Of a DNA stretch of 22,151 nucleotides, positions 7,470 to 15,597 are shown in pieces. Positions within the stretch are counted from its first letter, which is position 1. Each line of letters starts with the position of its first letter. This DNA comes from a virus. The DNA is taken from the IMG/VR virus record IMGVR_UViG_3300046314_000272, positions 1 through 22,151 of that record. One strand, written 5' to 3'. The position numbers and the translations under genes are program-made. Under the pieces are notes generated by a model. It worked only from the letters and a program-made list of their open reading frames with translations. It did not search any database and was not told the DNA's origin.

Positions 7470-10393
7470 TAGTTACTGCTGTATCTATTGTCTAAATAAT
7501 TAATTCTACTATTTCCGTTTGAAACAGCAACGCTAAATCCTTCTTTATCCATTGTAAAATTAGTTATTGGCAGCTTGCTAATACTATTATGAACCTCTCC
7601 GCCTATCAACTTAGATAGCTTTTCATAATCTAAAGATATACCAGTCGTGCTTATTTTTAACAAATCTGTATTTATACTTGGCGAATTATCTACTTTATTA
7701 AAATTAGTTTCTTTTGAAATATTATAATTATTTGCAAATTTATTTTTAGCAAATTGCAAACTTTCGTTATGTGTTTTAATTTCTTCACCGCCTCTTAAAC
7801 TTATTAACTCTGGACCTTGCTCACCAACCCATGCCCATCCTTTAGGAGCATTTTTGGTTCCCTTTGCAAACTCAGGTATTTTTTGAGCGTTAATAACAGC
7901 TAATTGTATAGCTCCAGTTACACCAGCTAATATAGATAATGCAACATTAGGTAACGCCGCTACTACAGCTGATGCTGTGTTTATAATTGTTTCAACTATT
8001 TTGATTTGCCTATCTCTTTTTGCAGCCTCTACTTTTGCTTTTTGCTCTTTTCTTCTCAACTCTTCTTTATTAGCAAAGAACTGTTTTTCATTTATATTAC
8101 CCTGTTTTAAATTTTCTTCATTTGCCAACTGCTCCCTTTTAATAGCCTCTAATTTACCCTGTAAATCAATTTCATTTGCTTTTTTTAATGTATCAGTAGC
8201 TAAATTAGCGTATTGTTGAATTATATCTGCACGCTGTTTTAATAAATCTAATTTTTCAGCTTCAGTTTTTTTAATATCCTCAAGTTCTAATTTACGAGCT
8301 TCATTATTTATTTCACCTACCCTTAAAGAACTTTCATTTTCTAATTTTAAACGTGCGTCTTGATATTCTTTTTCTGATATTAATTTATTTGCTAACTGTG
8401 TATCTAATCTAGATAATTCTAAATTAAACAACGACTGCTCTTGACTAAATTTATTATAAGCTAAGTCTATTTGTGTTTTTCTAAACTGTTGCTCAATAGC
8501 TATTTTTTTAGCAAAAGAGTTATTAGTATAGTTAGCTTCTATTTGTGCTACATCTTGTAAATATTGACTTTGAGAATCAAATTTTTGCTGTAATATCTTT
8601 TCTTCACTAGCAGCATTATCAAATTGTGTATTAATACTTTTCAACAACTCTGCGTTTATTTTATCCTGATATGTCTTATTTAATTCTAAACGTTTGTTTT
8701 GAAATTGTTCCTCTATTATAACTTTTTCATCTACAGTTAGTTTGTAATTATTTGAAGCAATATCTTTTTCAATATTTAAAGCTTGTAGTTTTAGACTCAA
8801 CTCTTTTTCAAGTCCAGTATTAGTTATCAATAGTTTATTATCTATTTCCTTTTTTTGTAAGTCTAGTTGAAAAGCAAAATAGTCTTGAGATGCCTGCTTT
8901 TCAGCCTCAATACGTTTTATATTTGCCTCTTGTATTTTTTGATTCTTAAGGCTACTTAACTCTGTGGTAGCATTTATATTCGATACTTCTAAAGCGTATA
9001 TCGCCTTAGCTTGAGCTACTTTATATTTAAGTTCTTCCTCTCCACCCCTTACAGTAAATTTTAATTTATTTTGAATATTTAAAAGAGATGCTTCTAAAGC
9101 TTGTTTTTGTAACTCCTCCGCTATTTCATTATTACGAATATTTAAATCATTTGTAGTGTTGGCGAAGCTTTCCGCACTTGCTTTTAATTTATCTATTGAT
9201 TCTTGGCTTATTTTACCCTCCTCTTTTGCCTTTTCTACAAATATCTTTTTTTGTTCAGCAAATAATAATTTTTGAGCATTTAATAATTGCTCATTAGAAA
9301 GCTTTTCTAAACCTAACGTATTTTGGTTTTGACTTTGTCTTAATTTAAATAAACGCTCTCTACTTGCAACACTTTGATTATAAACATCTATACCCCATTT
9401 CTCTAATAATTCAAGTTCTTTACTTAACACATCCCCTAATCCTATAGCTTGCTTAAACGCTTCAAAACCCCTTGATGCAGCTTCAAGTCCTGGCTTTAAA
9501 AAGTCTAATTTACCTATAAAGCTTTTTACAGCCTCTGAAACCTTATCAAAATTAGCAATTAAAGCAACCAAGCCAATCACTAATAATCCTATTCCAGTAC
9601 TAGCCAATGCAATTCTAAACGCTTTCATTAAACCTGTACTAGTACCAACAACTAAGTTGTAGCCAGCAGTTGCAATACCTAAAGCTCTAGTGCTTACGGC
9701 AGTTAACCCCTGTCTTAATGCTGTTTCCTTTTGTAACGCAGCTTGTATTTGCTGTAATCCATTGGTTAAAGCCATTACGGCTTGTAACTGTACCATTTTC
9801 TTTTGCAAGTCTTCACTACCATCTCCAAACAATGCCTGCGCTCCAATTGCAGCCTGAAATCCTGAACCTATAGTACTTAAACCTTGCCCAACTGCATCAA
9901 AGCCACTTGTATCACTCCCTAAATTTTTAGTAGCTTGACTTAAATCTCCTATCCTATCTTTTAGTTCACCAGCATCTTTTAAAGCTTGCTTACCTATCGG
10001 ACTTTCCTCTCCATTAGCAATGGCTAAAGAAAGTAAGTCTTTATATTGTTGCTTTAACCCCTTTAAAGAGTTATCATATTTCTTAACCTCTTCGTTTGTT
10101 TTTTTTATAGCCTCATTTGTCCCACCTTTTACAATTGTAGCTTCAACAGACTTTGCACTTTTTGCTAGTGCATCCATAGACTTAGCGCTACTAGCTGTTT
10201 CTCCAGTTACCTTAGCTTGAGATGCCGCTAAAGCGTTTGTAGCTGCAATCCTATCCTTATAAGATTTATTTACTTTATCAAATTCTTGCGCATCCTTTTC
10301 TGTTATCTGACCTATCTTTACTAATGTATCAATAGCTGGCTTTAACCCATCTACATCAGCGTTAAACTCAATTAGTATGTTTTCTGCTGCCAT
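7469..10393 (-). CDS. Tape measure protein
   Basis: A 974-residue protein. It has long heptad-rich helical stretches (roughly residues 380-800, with many Lys/Glu/Gln), a hydrophobic segment at residues 262-281 (ALASTGIGLLVIGLVALIA), a second small-residue-rich hydrophobic region near the C-terminus, and the ending GWAWVGEQGPELISLRGGEE typical of siphophage and myophage tape measures. It sets tail length and is ejected with the DNA. At about 1.5 angstrom per residue it would imply a tail near 150 nm. The gene directly follows the frameshifted chaperone and its start overlaps the chaperone extension by 26 bases. Confidence 0.92.
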   Translation of the reverse strand: MAAENILIEFNADVDGLKPAIDTLVKIGQITEKDAQEFDKVNKSYKDRIAATNALAASQAKVTGETASSAKSMDALAKSAKSVEATIVKGGTNEAIKKTNEEVKKYDNSLKGLKQQYKDLLSLAIANGEESPIGKQALKDAGELKDRIGDLSQATKNLGSDTSGFDAVGQGLSTIGSGFQAAIGAQALFGDGSEDLQKKMVQLQAVMALTNGLQQIQAALQKETALRQGLTAVSTRALGIATAGYNLVVGTSTGLMKAFRIALASTGIGLLVIGLVALIANFDKVSEAVKSFIGKLDFLKPGLEAASRGFEAFKQAIGLGDVLSKELELLEKWGIDVYNQSVASRERLFKLRQSQNQNTLGLEKLSNEQLLNAQKLLFAEQKKIFVEKAKEEGKISQESIDKLKASAESFANTTNDLNIRNNEIAEELQKQALEASLLNIQNKLKFTVRGGEEELKYKVAQAKAIYALEVSNINATTELSSLKNQKIQEANIKRIEAEKQASQDYFAFQLDLQKKEIDNKLLITNTGLEKELSLKLQALNIEKDIASNNYKLTVDEKVIIEEQFQNKRLELNKTYQDKINAELLKSINTQFDNAASEEKILQQKFDSQSQYLQDVAQIEANYTNNSFAKKIAIEQQFRKTQIDLAYNKFSQEQSLFNLELSRLDTQLANKLISEKEYQDARLKLENESSLRVGEINNEARKLELEDIKKTEAEKLDLLKQRADIIQQYANLATDTLKKANEIDLQGKLEAIKREQLANEENLKQGNINEKQFFANKEELRRKEQKAKVEAAKRDRQIKIVETIINTASAVVAALPNVALSILAGVTGAIQLAVINAQKIPEFAKGTKNAPKGWAWVGEQGPELISLRGGEEIKTHNESLQFAKNKFANNYNISKETNFNKVDNSPSINTDLLKISTTGISLDYEKLSKLIGGEVHNSISKLPITNFTMDKEGFSVAVSNGNSRINYLDNRYSSN

Positions 10394-11113
10394 TTACTTT
10401 TAAATTTTTTTGATATTGATTATAAAGTTCATTTGATAAAAAAAAGTAATCGTAAATAGTAAGTTTACGCAGTTCAACTATTTTTGCGAGGTCTTCGCCA
10501 ATTATATTTATTCTTTGTTTTGCAAAACTTAATTCAAGTTCTCTGATTTGATTGATAATATGTTTTCCAAATGTGTCGTCTTTACCCTTTCCACTAGCTC
10601 CGAATAAGCCTCTAAATTCAACTCCAAGTCGTTCAAATAAGGAATTACATTCATTATAGGCAACTGCAAAAAAAAAGATAGTATTTCTTTGTTTTCTTTC
10701 CATTCACTTATCTTAGCTTGGTTGTATTTGAAATCATAAACGTAAGGGCTTTCATTACTATCGAATATTATAACAGAAGCTAATTTATAAATCAATTCAG
10801 GCTCTATAATCCATTCTAAGCGCTCCTTTAATTGATTATTTAACTTAGCTACTTCGGTTAATTTAATTGTTTTAGAGTTTATTAAAGCATCTGTAGCCTC
10901 AACGTGTTTCTGTAAATATTCACGTGTGCAACGCATGCGAAACTCCTCATAGTAAGTTAAAGCAGTTAACGCACGTTCATAAGGCACATTAAAACTATCT
11001 TTAAAAGAATAGTAGTCTTTACCGTTATTGGTAAATATCTTTTCAATATTATATTGATTCTCTTTTAAAAACTTTGGTTTGCTTTTAAATATATTTTTTA
11101 TTTTATTTATCAT
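10368..11113 (-). CDS. Tail assembly chaperone, -1 frameshifted long form (gpGT analogue)
   Basis: The frame at 10368-10703, read alone, would start inside the chaperone gene. The coding strand reads TCT TTT TTT TTG in the chaperone frame, and slipping back one base after the second TTT gives TTT GCA in the other frame. The fusion product would have 148 residues of the short form plus about 100 more residues (AVAYNECNSLFERLGVEFRG to the end), 248 in all. The extension runs 26 bases into the tape measure gene, exactly as T extensions do in lambda-like tails. The long form normally binds the tape measure through its C-terminal part. The frame relation is seen in the sequence. The occurrence of frameshifting is inferred. 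Confidence 0.7.
10529..11113 (-). CDS. Tail assembly chaperone, short form (gpG analogue)
   Basis: A 194-residue, largely alpha-helical acidic and lysine-rich protein located just upstream of the tape measure, where siphophages encode the tail assembly chaperone. No family motif is recognised. The identification rests on synteny and on a -1 slippery run (nine T on the coding strand) at codons 146-149. After this run, an overlapping frame continues to the tape measure start. The unshifted product ends about 46 residues after the slip site. The start ATG overlaps the stop of the preceding gene in ATGA style (11110-11113). Confidence 0.7.
   Translation of the reverse strand: MINKIKNIFKSKPKFLKENQYNIEKIFTNNGKDYYSFKDSFNVPYERALTALTYYEEFRMRCTREYLQKHVEATDALINSKTIKLTEVAKLNNQLKERLEWIIEPELIYKLASVIIFDSNESPYVYDFKYNQAKISEWKENKEILSFFLQLPIMNVIPYLNDLELNLEAYSELVERVKTTHLENILSIKSENLN
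10668..10676 (-). promoter_or_regulatory. Poly-U slippery site for -1 frameshifting
   Basis: Nine consecutive A on the plus strand give U9 in the mRNA, providing the T TTT TTT heptamer in the chaperone frame. A -1 slip here enters precisely the open frame that overlaps the tape measure start. No strong downstream hairpin was identified by eye. Confidence 0.65.
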
Positions 11114-11334
11114 AACAATTTTGAATATTCTAAAAAATCACTACTATTTTTAAATGCAACTTGTTTACCATTTATTTTATGAATAAATACCATTTTTTTA
11201 GGTTGATATATTAATTCACTATTACCCTTTTTAAACTTATCGTTATGAGTGCCACCACAACCACAGCTATCATATAAAGAATAACCTAATTCTTTTAATA
11301 TTGATTTATAGTCAAATGACGGGTTATTGTTCAT
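11110..11334 (-). CDS. Small CGCGG-motif phage protein of unknown function
   Basis: A 74-residue protein with the striking segment LGYSLYDSCGCGGTHNDKFK, two cysteines separated by one glycine followed by GG, then a basic, beta-rich C-terminal half (KKMVFIHKINGKQV). Small proteins with this CGCGG segment are, to my recollection, frequent in Bacteroidota phages next to tail genes. The function is not known to me. The gene overlaps its upstream neighbour by 11 bases and its downstream neighbour by 4 bases (ATGA), so it is translated as part of a tight operon. The motif could bind metal. Confidence 0.7.
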   Translation of the reverse strand: MNNNPSFDYKSILKELGYSLYDSCGCGGTHNDKFKKGNSELIYQPKKMVFIHKINGKQVAFKNSSDFLEYSKLL

Positions 11335-11635
11335 ATCCTTTTAACCAATAAATAAAATGCATTAATAAAGTATTTATTCCAGCTACAACAATAATAAGTA
11401 TGAAAGTGCTGGTATTTATACAACCGTAATTCAATAGGCTATAAATAATAGTCCAAACACTACTCATACAAATCAAACATTCATACAAAGGCTTTTTAAC
11501 ATATTTACCATACTTATTTGACAATTTACTATCTAACCAAATACGAATAGGCTCTAATATCATTCCATCCCATGTTGCAGCATGAATACCTATTGTAAAA
11601 AGTGATATTGTTAATGCTAGTGTTAACATACGCAT
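11324..11635 (-). CDS. Small membrane protein with a CLIC motif (DUF1360-like)
   Basis: A 103-residue protein with about three hydrophobic segments: residues 3-20 (LTLALTISLFTIGIHAA), about 55-68 (SSVWTIIYSLLNYG) and about 76-97 (TFILIIVVAGINTLLMHFIYWL). Between the first and second there is a KKPLYECLICMSSVW segment. That layout, with a CxxC at the membrane border followed by a tryptophan, resembles the DUF1360 family. It sits in the inner membrane by prediction. The place between terminase and tail genes gives no clear clue; a lysis or superinfection-exclusion role would be speculation. It overlaps the upstream gene by 13 bases. Confidence 0.65.
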   Translation of the reverse strand: MRMLTLALTISLFTIGIHAATWDGMILEPIRIWLDSKLSNKYGKYVKKPLYECLICMSSVWTIIYSLLNYGCINTSTFILIIVVAGINTLLMHFIYWLKGYEQ

Positions 11636-12000
11636 CCTATTTGATTAATTGGTAAATTAGTATCTATAAAGTTAAATAAAACACATTCAAAAGGCTTTAG
11701 AACACTATCAATACAAAATTGCATAGTATCTGAGCCACATTGTTCAATATCTTTTTTAACCCACATTTGAAATACTCCGCTTTGTGAAATATTAAATCCT
11801 TTTGGTAGAATATTTGTGTCAAATGTAAAAGAGCCATCTATATCTGTAGTTATTTCAGCTACATATATTTTATCTAAAACAGTCTTTATATTAACGTTAT
11901 AAATAGTTGTTGCGTCTAAGTTAGCTATAACTTTTATAGATTGTGCACAACTAGGTACAACAGCTTCAAAACATTGACTACATAATTCAGTACTTCTCAT
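11623..12000 (-). CDS. Cysteine-rich beta-type protein, possible virion component
   Basis: A 125-residue protein, not recognised. It has eight cysteines (residues 7, 10, 18, 88, 96, 106, 123 and 125) arranged as clusters at the two ends, with a beta-rich core. The core segment EITTDIDGSFTFDTNILPKG resembles small beta-sandwich domains of the carboxypeptidase-regulatory type. There is no signal peptide. It is the first gene after the large terminase, separated by 12 bases that contain a TATATTTG box four bases from its ATG, so it may have its own leaderless promoter. A structural role is inferred from position and from the similar cysteine-rich style of the two tail proteins downstream. Confidence 0.6.
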   Translation of the reverse strand: MRSTELCSQCFEAVVPSCAQSIKVIANLDATTIYNVNIKTVLDKIYVAEITTDIDGSFTFDTNILPKGFNISQSGVFQMWVKKDIEQCGSDTMQFCIDSVLKPFECVLFNFIDTNLPINQIGCVC

Positions 12001-12004
12001 TTTA

Positions 12005-12012
12005 CAAATATA
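12005..12012 (-). promoter_or_regulatory. Bacteroidota-type -7 box TATATTTG, 4 bases before an ATG
   Basis: The minus strand reads TATATTTG-TAAA-ATG, an exact TAnnTTTG match in the 12-base gap between the terminase stop and the next start. A TTG lies 25 bases further upstream at 12038-12040, longer than the usual spacing, so the -33 element is uncertain. Transcription would begin at or within a base or two of the start codon. Confidence 0.5.
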
Positions 12013-13251
12013 TTAAATATTTCTTAATTTTAAATACCAATTCATAAAAGTATTACAAAAATATCTAAAAGTATCTAAAGCATCGGCTTGTTGAGTTGCA
12101 TCTGTACGTACACTTTTTTCAATCTTATTATCTGCGCTTATCTTAACATTAGCCAAATCAAAGTGTAATCCTGATGCTTTATTTTCATGTATAATTACCT
12201 TATAATTAGCCAGTAAGCTATTTACCAACACCTGATTTTCTTCTATTCTAGGATTAACAGGTGGTATTTTTAATTGATTTGAACCTACATTTAACTCACT
12301 TTTAATTATAGTGTAATAGTTAATGTTATCTTTAACCATAGCCGAGCTACTTTGACCAGTAGCATCACCAGTTATCATAAATAAACAGTTAGGGTAGTAT
12401 GCGTTAATATAATCACATAATGCGTATATGTCGCTATTTTCCAACTTTATTGTTTCAATGACGTTTATAGTATCATTATAATGTTGGATAACACTACAAC
12501 ATATAGGATTACGGTTAAAGTCAAATGATAAATATACTTCATGTGCCTTGTTTAATACTGGCAATCCTGTATGTTTGTCTTTATCATAGGCAAAAGCCCA
12601 ACGTAATCCTTTTAAATCAACATCTTGAGCTAAGTACTCACATCTAAAGTAAACATCCTCTAACGTAGCTTTTGCGCTATCAATTTCACCCTTATTCATG
12701 AAAGGGTTATCGTAAGTACTAAATGTCCAAGCTTGCCAATCAGTCGTTTTATGAGCGTTATTATACAGCTCTTTAAAGTATGTTTGCCCAAACTTTGGAG
12801 TACTTAAAAACCAACAATCTCCTATTAAATCGGTTAGTGTTGCTCTAATAGTACCCTTATATGCTATATCTAATTTCTTAGCCTTCTCGCATTCGTCAAT
12901 AACAACACGCTTATATTTTCTACCTCTACCACTATCTGGCTCATCTAAGCTCCACATATCAATAACACCACCAGTTATTAATCTTATTTGTTTAAGCTGC
13001 TCGTTTTTAGACTGTATAACATCTCTGCATATTCCAACAATATTAATCCAAAAGTCATTTAAATCTTTGTATGTTGGGCAGTAATAAGCCACAGGAAAAC
13101 CATCTAATGCTGGTTCAATAATTAGCTCCTCTGCTAAAGATGTTTTTCCAAACCTACGACCGCACTTTAACACATTAAAACGTTTTGCGGTTTCAATGAT
13201 ATGCTGTTGGTTTAGATGACGTTTTTTGAGTTTAATTACTATATCACTCAC
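12013..13251 (-). CDS. terL: Terminase large subunit
   Basis: A 412-residue DNA-packaging motor. The ATPase part has a Walker A-type loop CGRRFGKTS (residues 30-38), a Walker B strand VVIDE (116-120) and the coupling motif FLSTP (148-152). The nuclease part has acidic residues in SFDFN (D244), ITGDATG (D296) and QADALDTFRYF (D390, D393). This is the arrangement of the Terminase_3/6 families, with length as expected. The enzyme docks on the portal, cuts concatemeric DNA and pumps it into the procapsid. Its start overlaps the small terminase by 8 bases. Confidence 0.95.
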   Translation of the reverse strand: MSDIVIKLKKRHLNQQHIIETAKRFNVLKCGRRFGKTSLAEELIIEPALDGFPVAYYCPTYKDLNDFWINIVGICRDVIQSKNEQLKQIRLITGGVIDMWSLDEPDSGRGRKYKRVVIDECEKAKKLDIAYKGTIRATLTDLIGDCWFLSTPKFGQTYFKELYNNAHKTTDWQAWTFSTYDNPFMNKGEIDSAKATLEDVYFRCEYLAQDVDLKGLRWAFAYDKDKHTGLPVLNKAHEVYLSFDFNRNPICCSVIQHYNDTINVIETIKLENSDIYALCDYINAYYPNCLFMITGDATGQSSSAMVKDNINYYTIIKSELNVGSNQLKIPPVNPRIEENQVLVNSLLANYKVIIHENKASGLHFDLANVKISADNKIEKSVRTDATQQADALDTFRYFCNTFMNWYLKLRNI

Positions 13252-13489
13252 GCACTACTTTAATTACGTTTGATTGTACTTTAGCGTCCAGTTCGGTTGG
13301 GATTAATTTAGAAGCTATCTTGTAAAATTCAGTTGGGTTTTTTTCACCCCATTCTAATAGATTTACATTTGGTTTTTCTTGCATTTCATTAAATACATTA
13401 CTAAAAACTTCTTTAACTGTTTTAGTTAATTTGTTAACGCTGCCTTCTGGTCTTCCAGTCGCTTTCTTATGTCCCTTTTCAAAAGGCAT
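13244..13489 (-). CDS. terS: Terminase small subunit
   Basis: An 81-residue protein starting MPFEKGHKKATGRPEGSVNK, with the GRPxGSxNK basic element followed by a helical region and FYKIASKLIPTELDAKV. This is the layout of short small terminases (DUF5681-like) that recognise phage DNA for packaging. It is the first gene of the late block and is followed directly by the large subunit with an 8-base overlap. About 110 bases of non-coding DNA with a TATATTTG box and three 14-bp repeats lie upstream and probably form its promoter. The GRPxGS element looks like an AT-hook. Confidence 0.85.
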   Translation of the reverse strand: MPFEKGHKKATGRPEGSVNKLTKTVKEVFSNVFNEMQEKPNVNLLEWGEKNPTEFYKIASKLIPTELDAKVQSNVIKVVRE

Positions 13490-13599
13490 ATTTGATTATA
13501 TTTGTTTAATATACAAATATACAAATTAATTACAATAAATGAAAATTAGTTATTATTTATGAAAATAAATTACAATTTGTGTAGTATTATGAAATTTAA
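13490..13599 (-). promoter_or_regulatory. Candidate late promoter region
   Basis: This is the 110-base AT-rich gap between the replication block and the terminase operon. It holds a TATATTTG -7 box on the minus strand at 13514-13521, 24 bases before the small terminase ATG. Upstream of it are three related 14-mers and a short inverted repeat with the arms ACAAATT (13521-13527) and AATTTGT (13574-13580). A 6-bp AT hairpin with a GAAA loop lies at 13555-13570. No clear -33 element was found at normal spacing, which would suit a promoter that needs an activator. Confidence 0.5.
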
Positions 13600-13602
13600 T
13601 TA
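13539..13602 (-). repeat. Three 14-bp repeats upstream of the late promoter
   Basis: ATGAAAATTAGTTA (13539-13552), ATGAAAATAAATTA (13559-13572) and ATGAAATTTAATTA (13589-13602) each differ from one another at two positions. Their spacings are 20 and 30 bases, close to whole helical turns, placing them on one DNA face. The last copy includes the stop codon of the upstream gene. They look like protein binding sites. Confidence 0.5.
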
Positions 13603-13794
13603 AAATGTTTCATTATAATAAATTTCACCTGTTTTTAAAGGTTGTGTATAAACATCTGTTTCAATAGCTTGTTCGTATGCTTCAATTATTTGTTTTTTTT
13701 CGTCATTTAATAGGCTTTCTTCAAGTTGTTTTGAAATTGAAATCCTAATTTTCAACCATTCAATATGCTTTTGCATCGCTGTTTGTTTTTCCAT
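13600..13794 (-). CDS. Small conserved phage protein of unknown function
   Basis: A 64-residue protein: an N-terminal amphipathic helix (AMQKHIEWLKIRISISKQLEESL), then KKQIIEAYEQAIE and an ending EIYYNETF. Small proteins with this KKQIIEAY...YYNETF pattern are, as I recall, common hypothetical genes of Bacteroidota phages near replication genes. No function is known to me. It follows the primase-helicase by 11 bases and is the last gene of the early block. The start is set by the ATG at 13794, preceded by the AAAATAAATA-GAT context shared with several other starts in the window. Confidence 0.7.
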   Translation of the reverse strand: MEKQTAMQKHIEWLKIRISISKQLEESLLNDEKKQIIEAYEQAIETDVYTQPLKTGEIYYNETF

Positions 13795-13805
13795 ATCTAT
13801 TTATT

Positions 13806-15593
13806 TTAAAAAGCGTTTTCGTTAAATCCACTTTGGGTTATTATATCATTTGTTTGGTTTAAAAAATCTTTATTTTCTTGAAGTTTATTTTCTTTCTTTA
13901 AAGTTATCCAACTATCATAATTAGGAGTTCCTTTATAATACCTGCCATTAGTATAGTCCCAACCTAATACTACTAATCCAACTTTTCCCCAATGTTTAAA
14001 TTTTACTTTTTGTATATGAATTTCACTTTGTCCAGTTTCATAATCTCGATATACAGTTATACCGTTTGCTGTTTTATTATAAAAATTTGCGCTGCCTGAA
14101 ATGGAATAAAGATTAGGTACTTCGTATTTTTTAGTAGCTTTATCTTTTTGTATCTTAGTTGGATGTGCAACAAGAAAACAATGCACTTTATTTAATTCGC
14201 AAAATCTAGTAATTTTATCTAATTGTTCACTAATGTATTTAGTTTCATTAGTTGTATACTTATGGTCTAATTTATTCCATGCATCAATAACAAATGCTTT
14301 AATGCCTTTTTTTCGAACTAATTGTCTAACTGAATCTAATATATTTTCAAGTCCAAAATCTTTTTCAGGATTAATAAAGTAAAAGTTATTTGCATGATAA
14401 TCAATCATTTGCTTTAAATCAATTGGACTTAATCGATTAGCTCCTTCAAATGGTTTACCTGTTATTTTTTCTGCAAATTTACTGAAGTGTAATTCTAAAG
14501 GATGGTTTTCAGGGCTATAAAGTGCTATTTTCCAGTCGTGTGAAATATTTAAACGACAAAGTAAAAAGTCTAAAAACTCTGATTTACCATGTCCTGGTAT
14601 TCCAGTAATAGTAGTTAAATACCCTTCTTGAAACCTAATATGCATGTCTAACTCAGCCATACCAATACCGCAACCGTTTGGTAAACCATTATTATAAAAA
14701 TTATAAATATCCTGCTCAATATCATTTGCATTAAATACACCTACTATTGGAAATTCTTTAGCTTCATTAATACATTCAACAACTGTGTTAACACCGTATT
14801 TAATTAAACAATCGTTAGCATCCTTACAATCTTTAAAAATAACCTTACTACAATTTTCAAAACCTAAACGCCTTGCAAGTTCATTTTGTAAATTTAACCC
14901 TGCATTGTCATTATCTAAGGCTAGTATAAACTTAGTATTATCACTAAAAGAATCTATACAATTATCTAAATATTCAAAGTTAATTTTACCTAAACCAGCT
15001 CCATTAGGTACGGATACAACGTTTTTAAAACCACATTCGTATAAAGCTAAACAATCCATTTCACCCTCAACTATTATAATAGTTTCGTAATCAATTGTAC
15101 AATCTAAATTGTAAAAAATAAGTTCAGCGTCTTTGAAAAGTTTAAAGTCTTTATTTTTACCTCTACTTTTAACATTTACAAGTTCACCGTTACGAAAATA
15201 ATTAAATTGAATTGTTGAAATTTCAACCCTTGCTTTTGGCATCCATTCAATTGCTTCTGTAACTTTAAGCTCTAATAGTGTTTTTTCACTAATTAAACGA
15301 GATTTAAAGAACTTTAAACAGTTTTCTGTATATTTACTTACCTCAACTAATTTAGGGCGTTTAAATTCAATCTTATGAGTTTTTGGTTCAAAATCCTTTT
15401 TTTCAACTAAAACTATCCCACAGTGGTTGCAACGTCCTGCTCCTTTGTTTAAGTTAAAGCTAAAACATTTATCCGTTTTCTTTTTACGTTCGCTCGAACA
15501 TTCGGGGCAAGTCATTTGATTCTCACCATTTTTATGAACATCAATAACGTATTCTTTTTTGTCCGCTAGGTTTATTACTTTTAATTCTGCCAT
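13806..15593 (-). CDS. Primase-helicase (T7 gp4-like, Toprim plus DnaB-type ATPase)
   Basis: A 595-residue replication enzyme with three parts. A zinc ribbon has cysteines C29, C32, C55 and C58. A Toprim domain has the glutamate of IIIVEGEMD (residues 172-180) and the acidic pair of LALDNDNAG (224-232). A RecA-like helicase has Walker A TGIPGHGKS (330-338), Walker B KAFVIDAWN (432-440) and the sensor region FLVAHPTK (473-480). The order matches T7 gp4 and phage twinkle-like helicases, which unwind DNA as hexamers at the fork. A separate RNA polymerase core for priming is not obvious, so primase activity is less sure than helicase activity. It follows the initiator-like gene by 4 bases. Confidence 0.9.
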   Translation of the reverse strand: MAELKVINLADKKEYVIDVHKNGENQMTCPECSSERKKKTDKCFSFNLNKGAGRCNHCGIVLVEKKDFEPKTHKIEFKRPKLVEVSKYTENCLKFFKSRLISEKTLLELKVTEAIEWMPKARVEISTIQFNYFRNGELVNVKSRGKNKDFKLFKDAELIFYNLDCTIDYETIIIVEGEMDCLALYECGFKNVVSVPNGAGLGKINFEYLDNCIDSFSDNTKFILALDNDNAGLNLQNELARRLGFENCSKVIFKDCKDANDCLIKYGVNTVVECINEAKEFPIVGVFNANDIEQDIYNFYNNGLPNGCGIGMAELDMHIRFQEGYLTTITGIPGHGKSEFLDFLLCRLNISHDWKIALYSPENHPLELHFSKFAEKITGKPFEGANRLSPIDLKQMIDYHANNFYFINPEKDFGLENILDSVRQLVRKKGIKAFVIDAWNKLDHKYTTNETKYISEQLDKITRFCELNKVHCFLVAHPTKIQKDKATKKYEVPNLYSISGSANFYNKTANGITVYRDYETGQSEIHIQKVKFKHWGKVGLVVLGWDYTNGRYYKGTPNYDSWITLKKENKLQENKDFLNQTNDIITQSGFNENAF

Positions 15594-15597
15594 AATT

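Noticed and set aside
10368-10703. Separate 111-residue gene starting MERKQRNT
   Set aside because: It overlaps the chaperone gene and continues it exactly through a -1 slip at the U9 run, so it is the frameshift extension rather than an independent gene.
13555-13570. ATTTAT-GAAA-ATAAAT hairpin as a terminator before the late operon
   Set aside because: The stem is only six A-T pairs with no U run, too weak for intrinsic termination.
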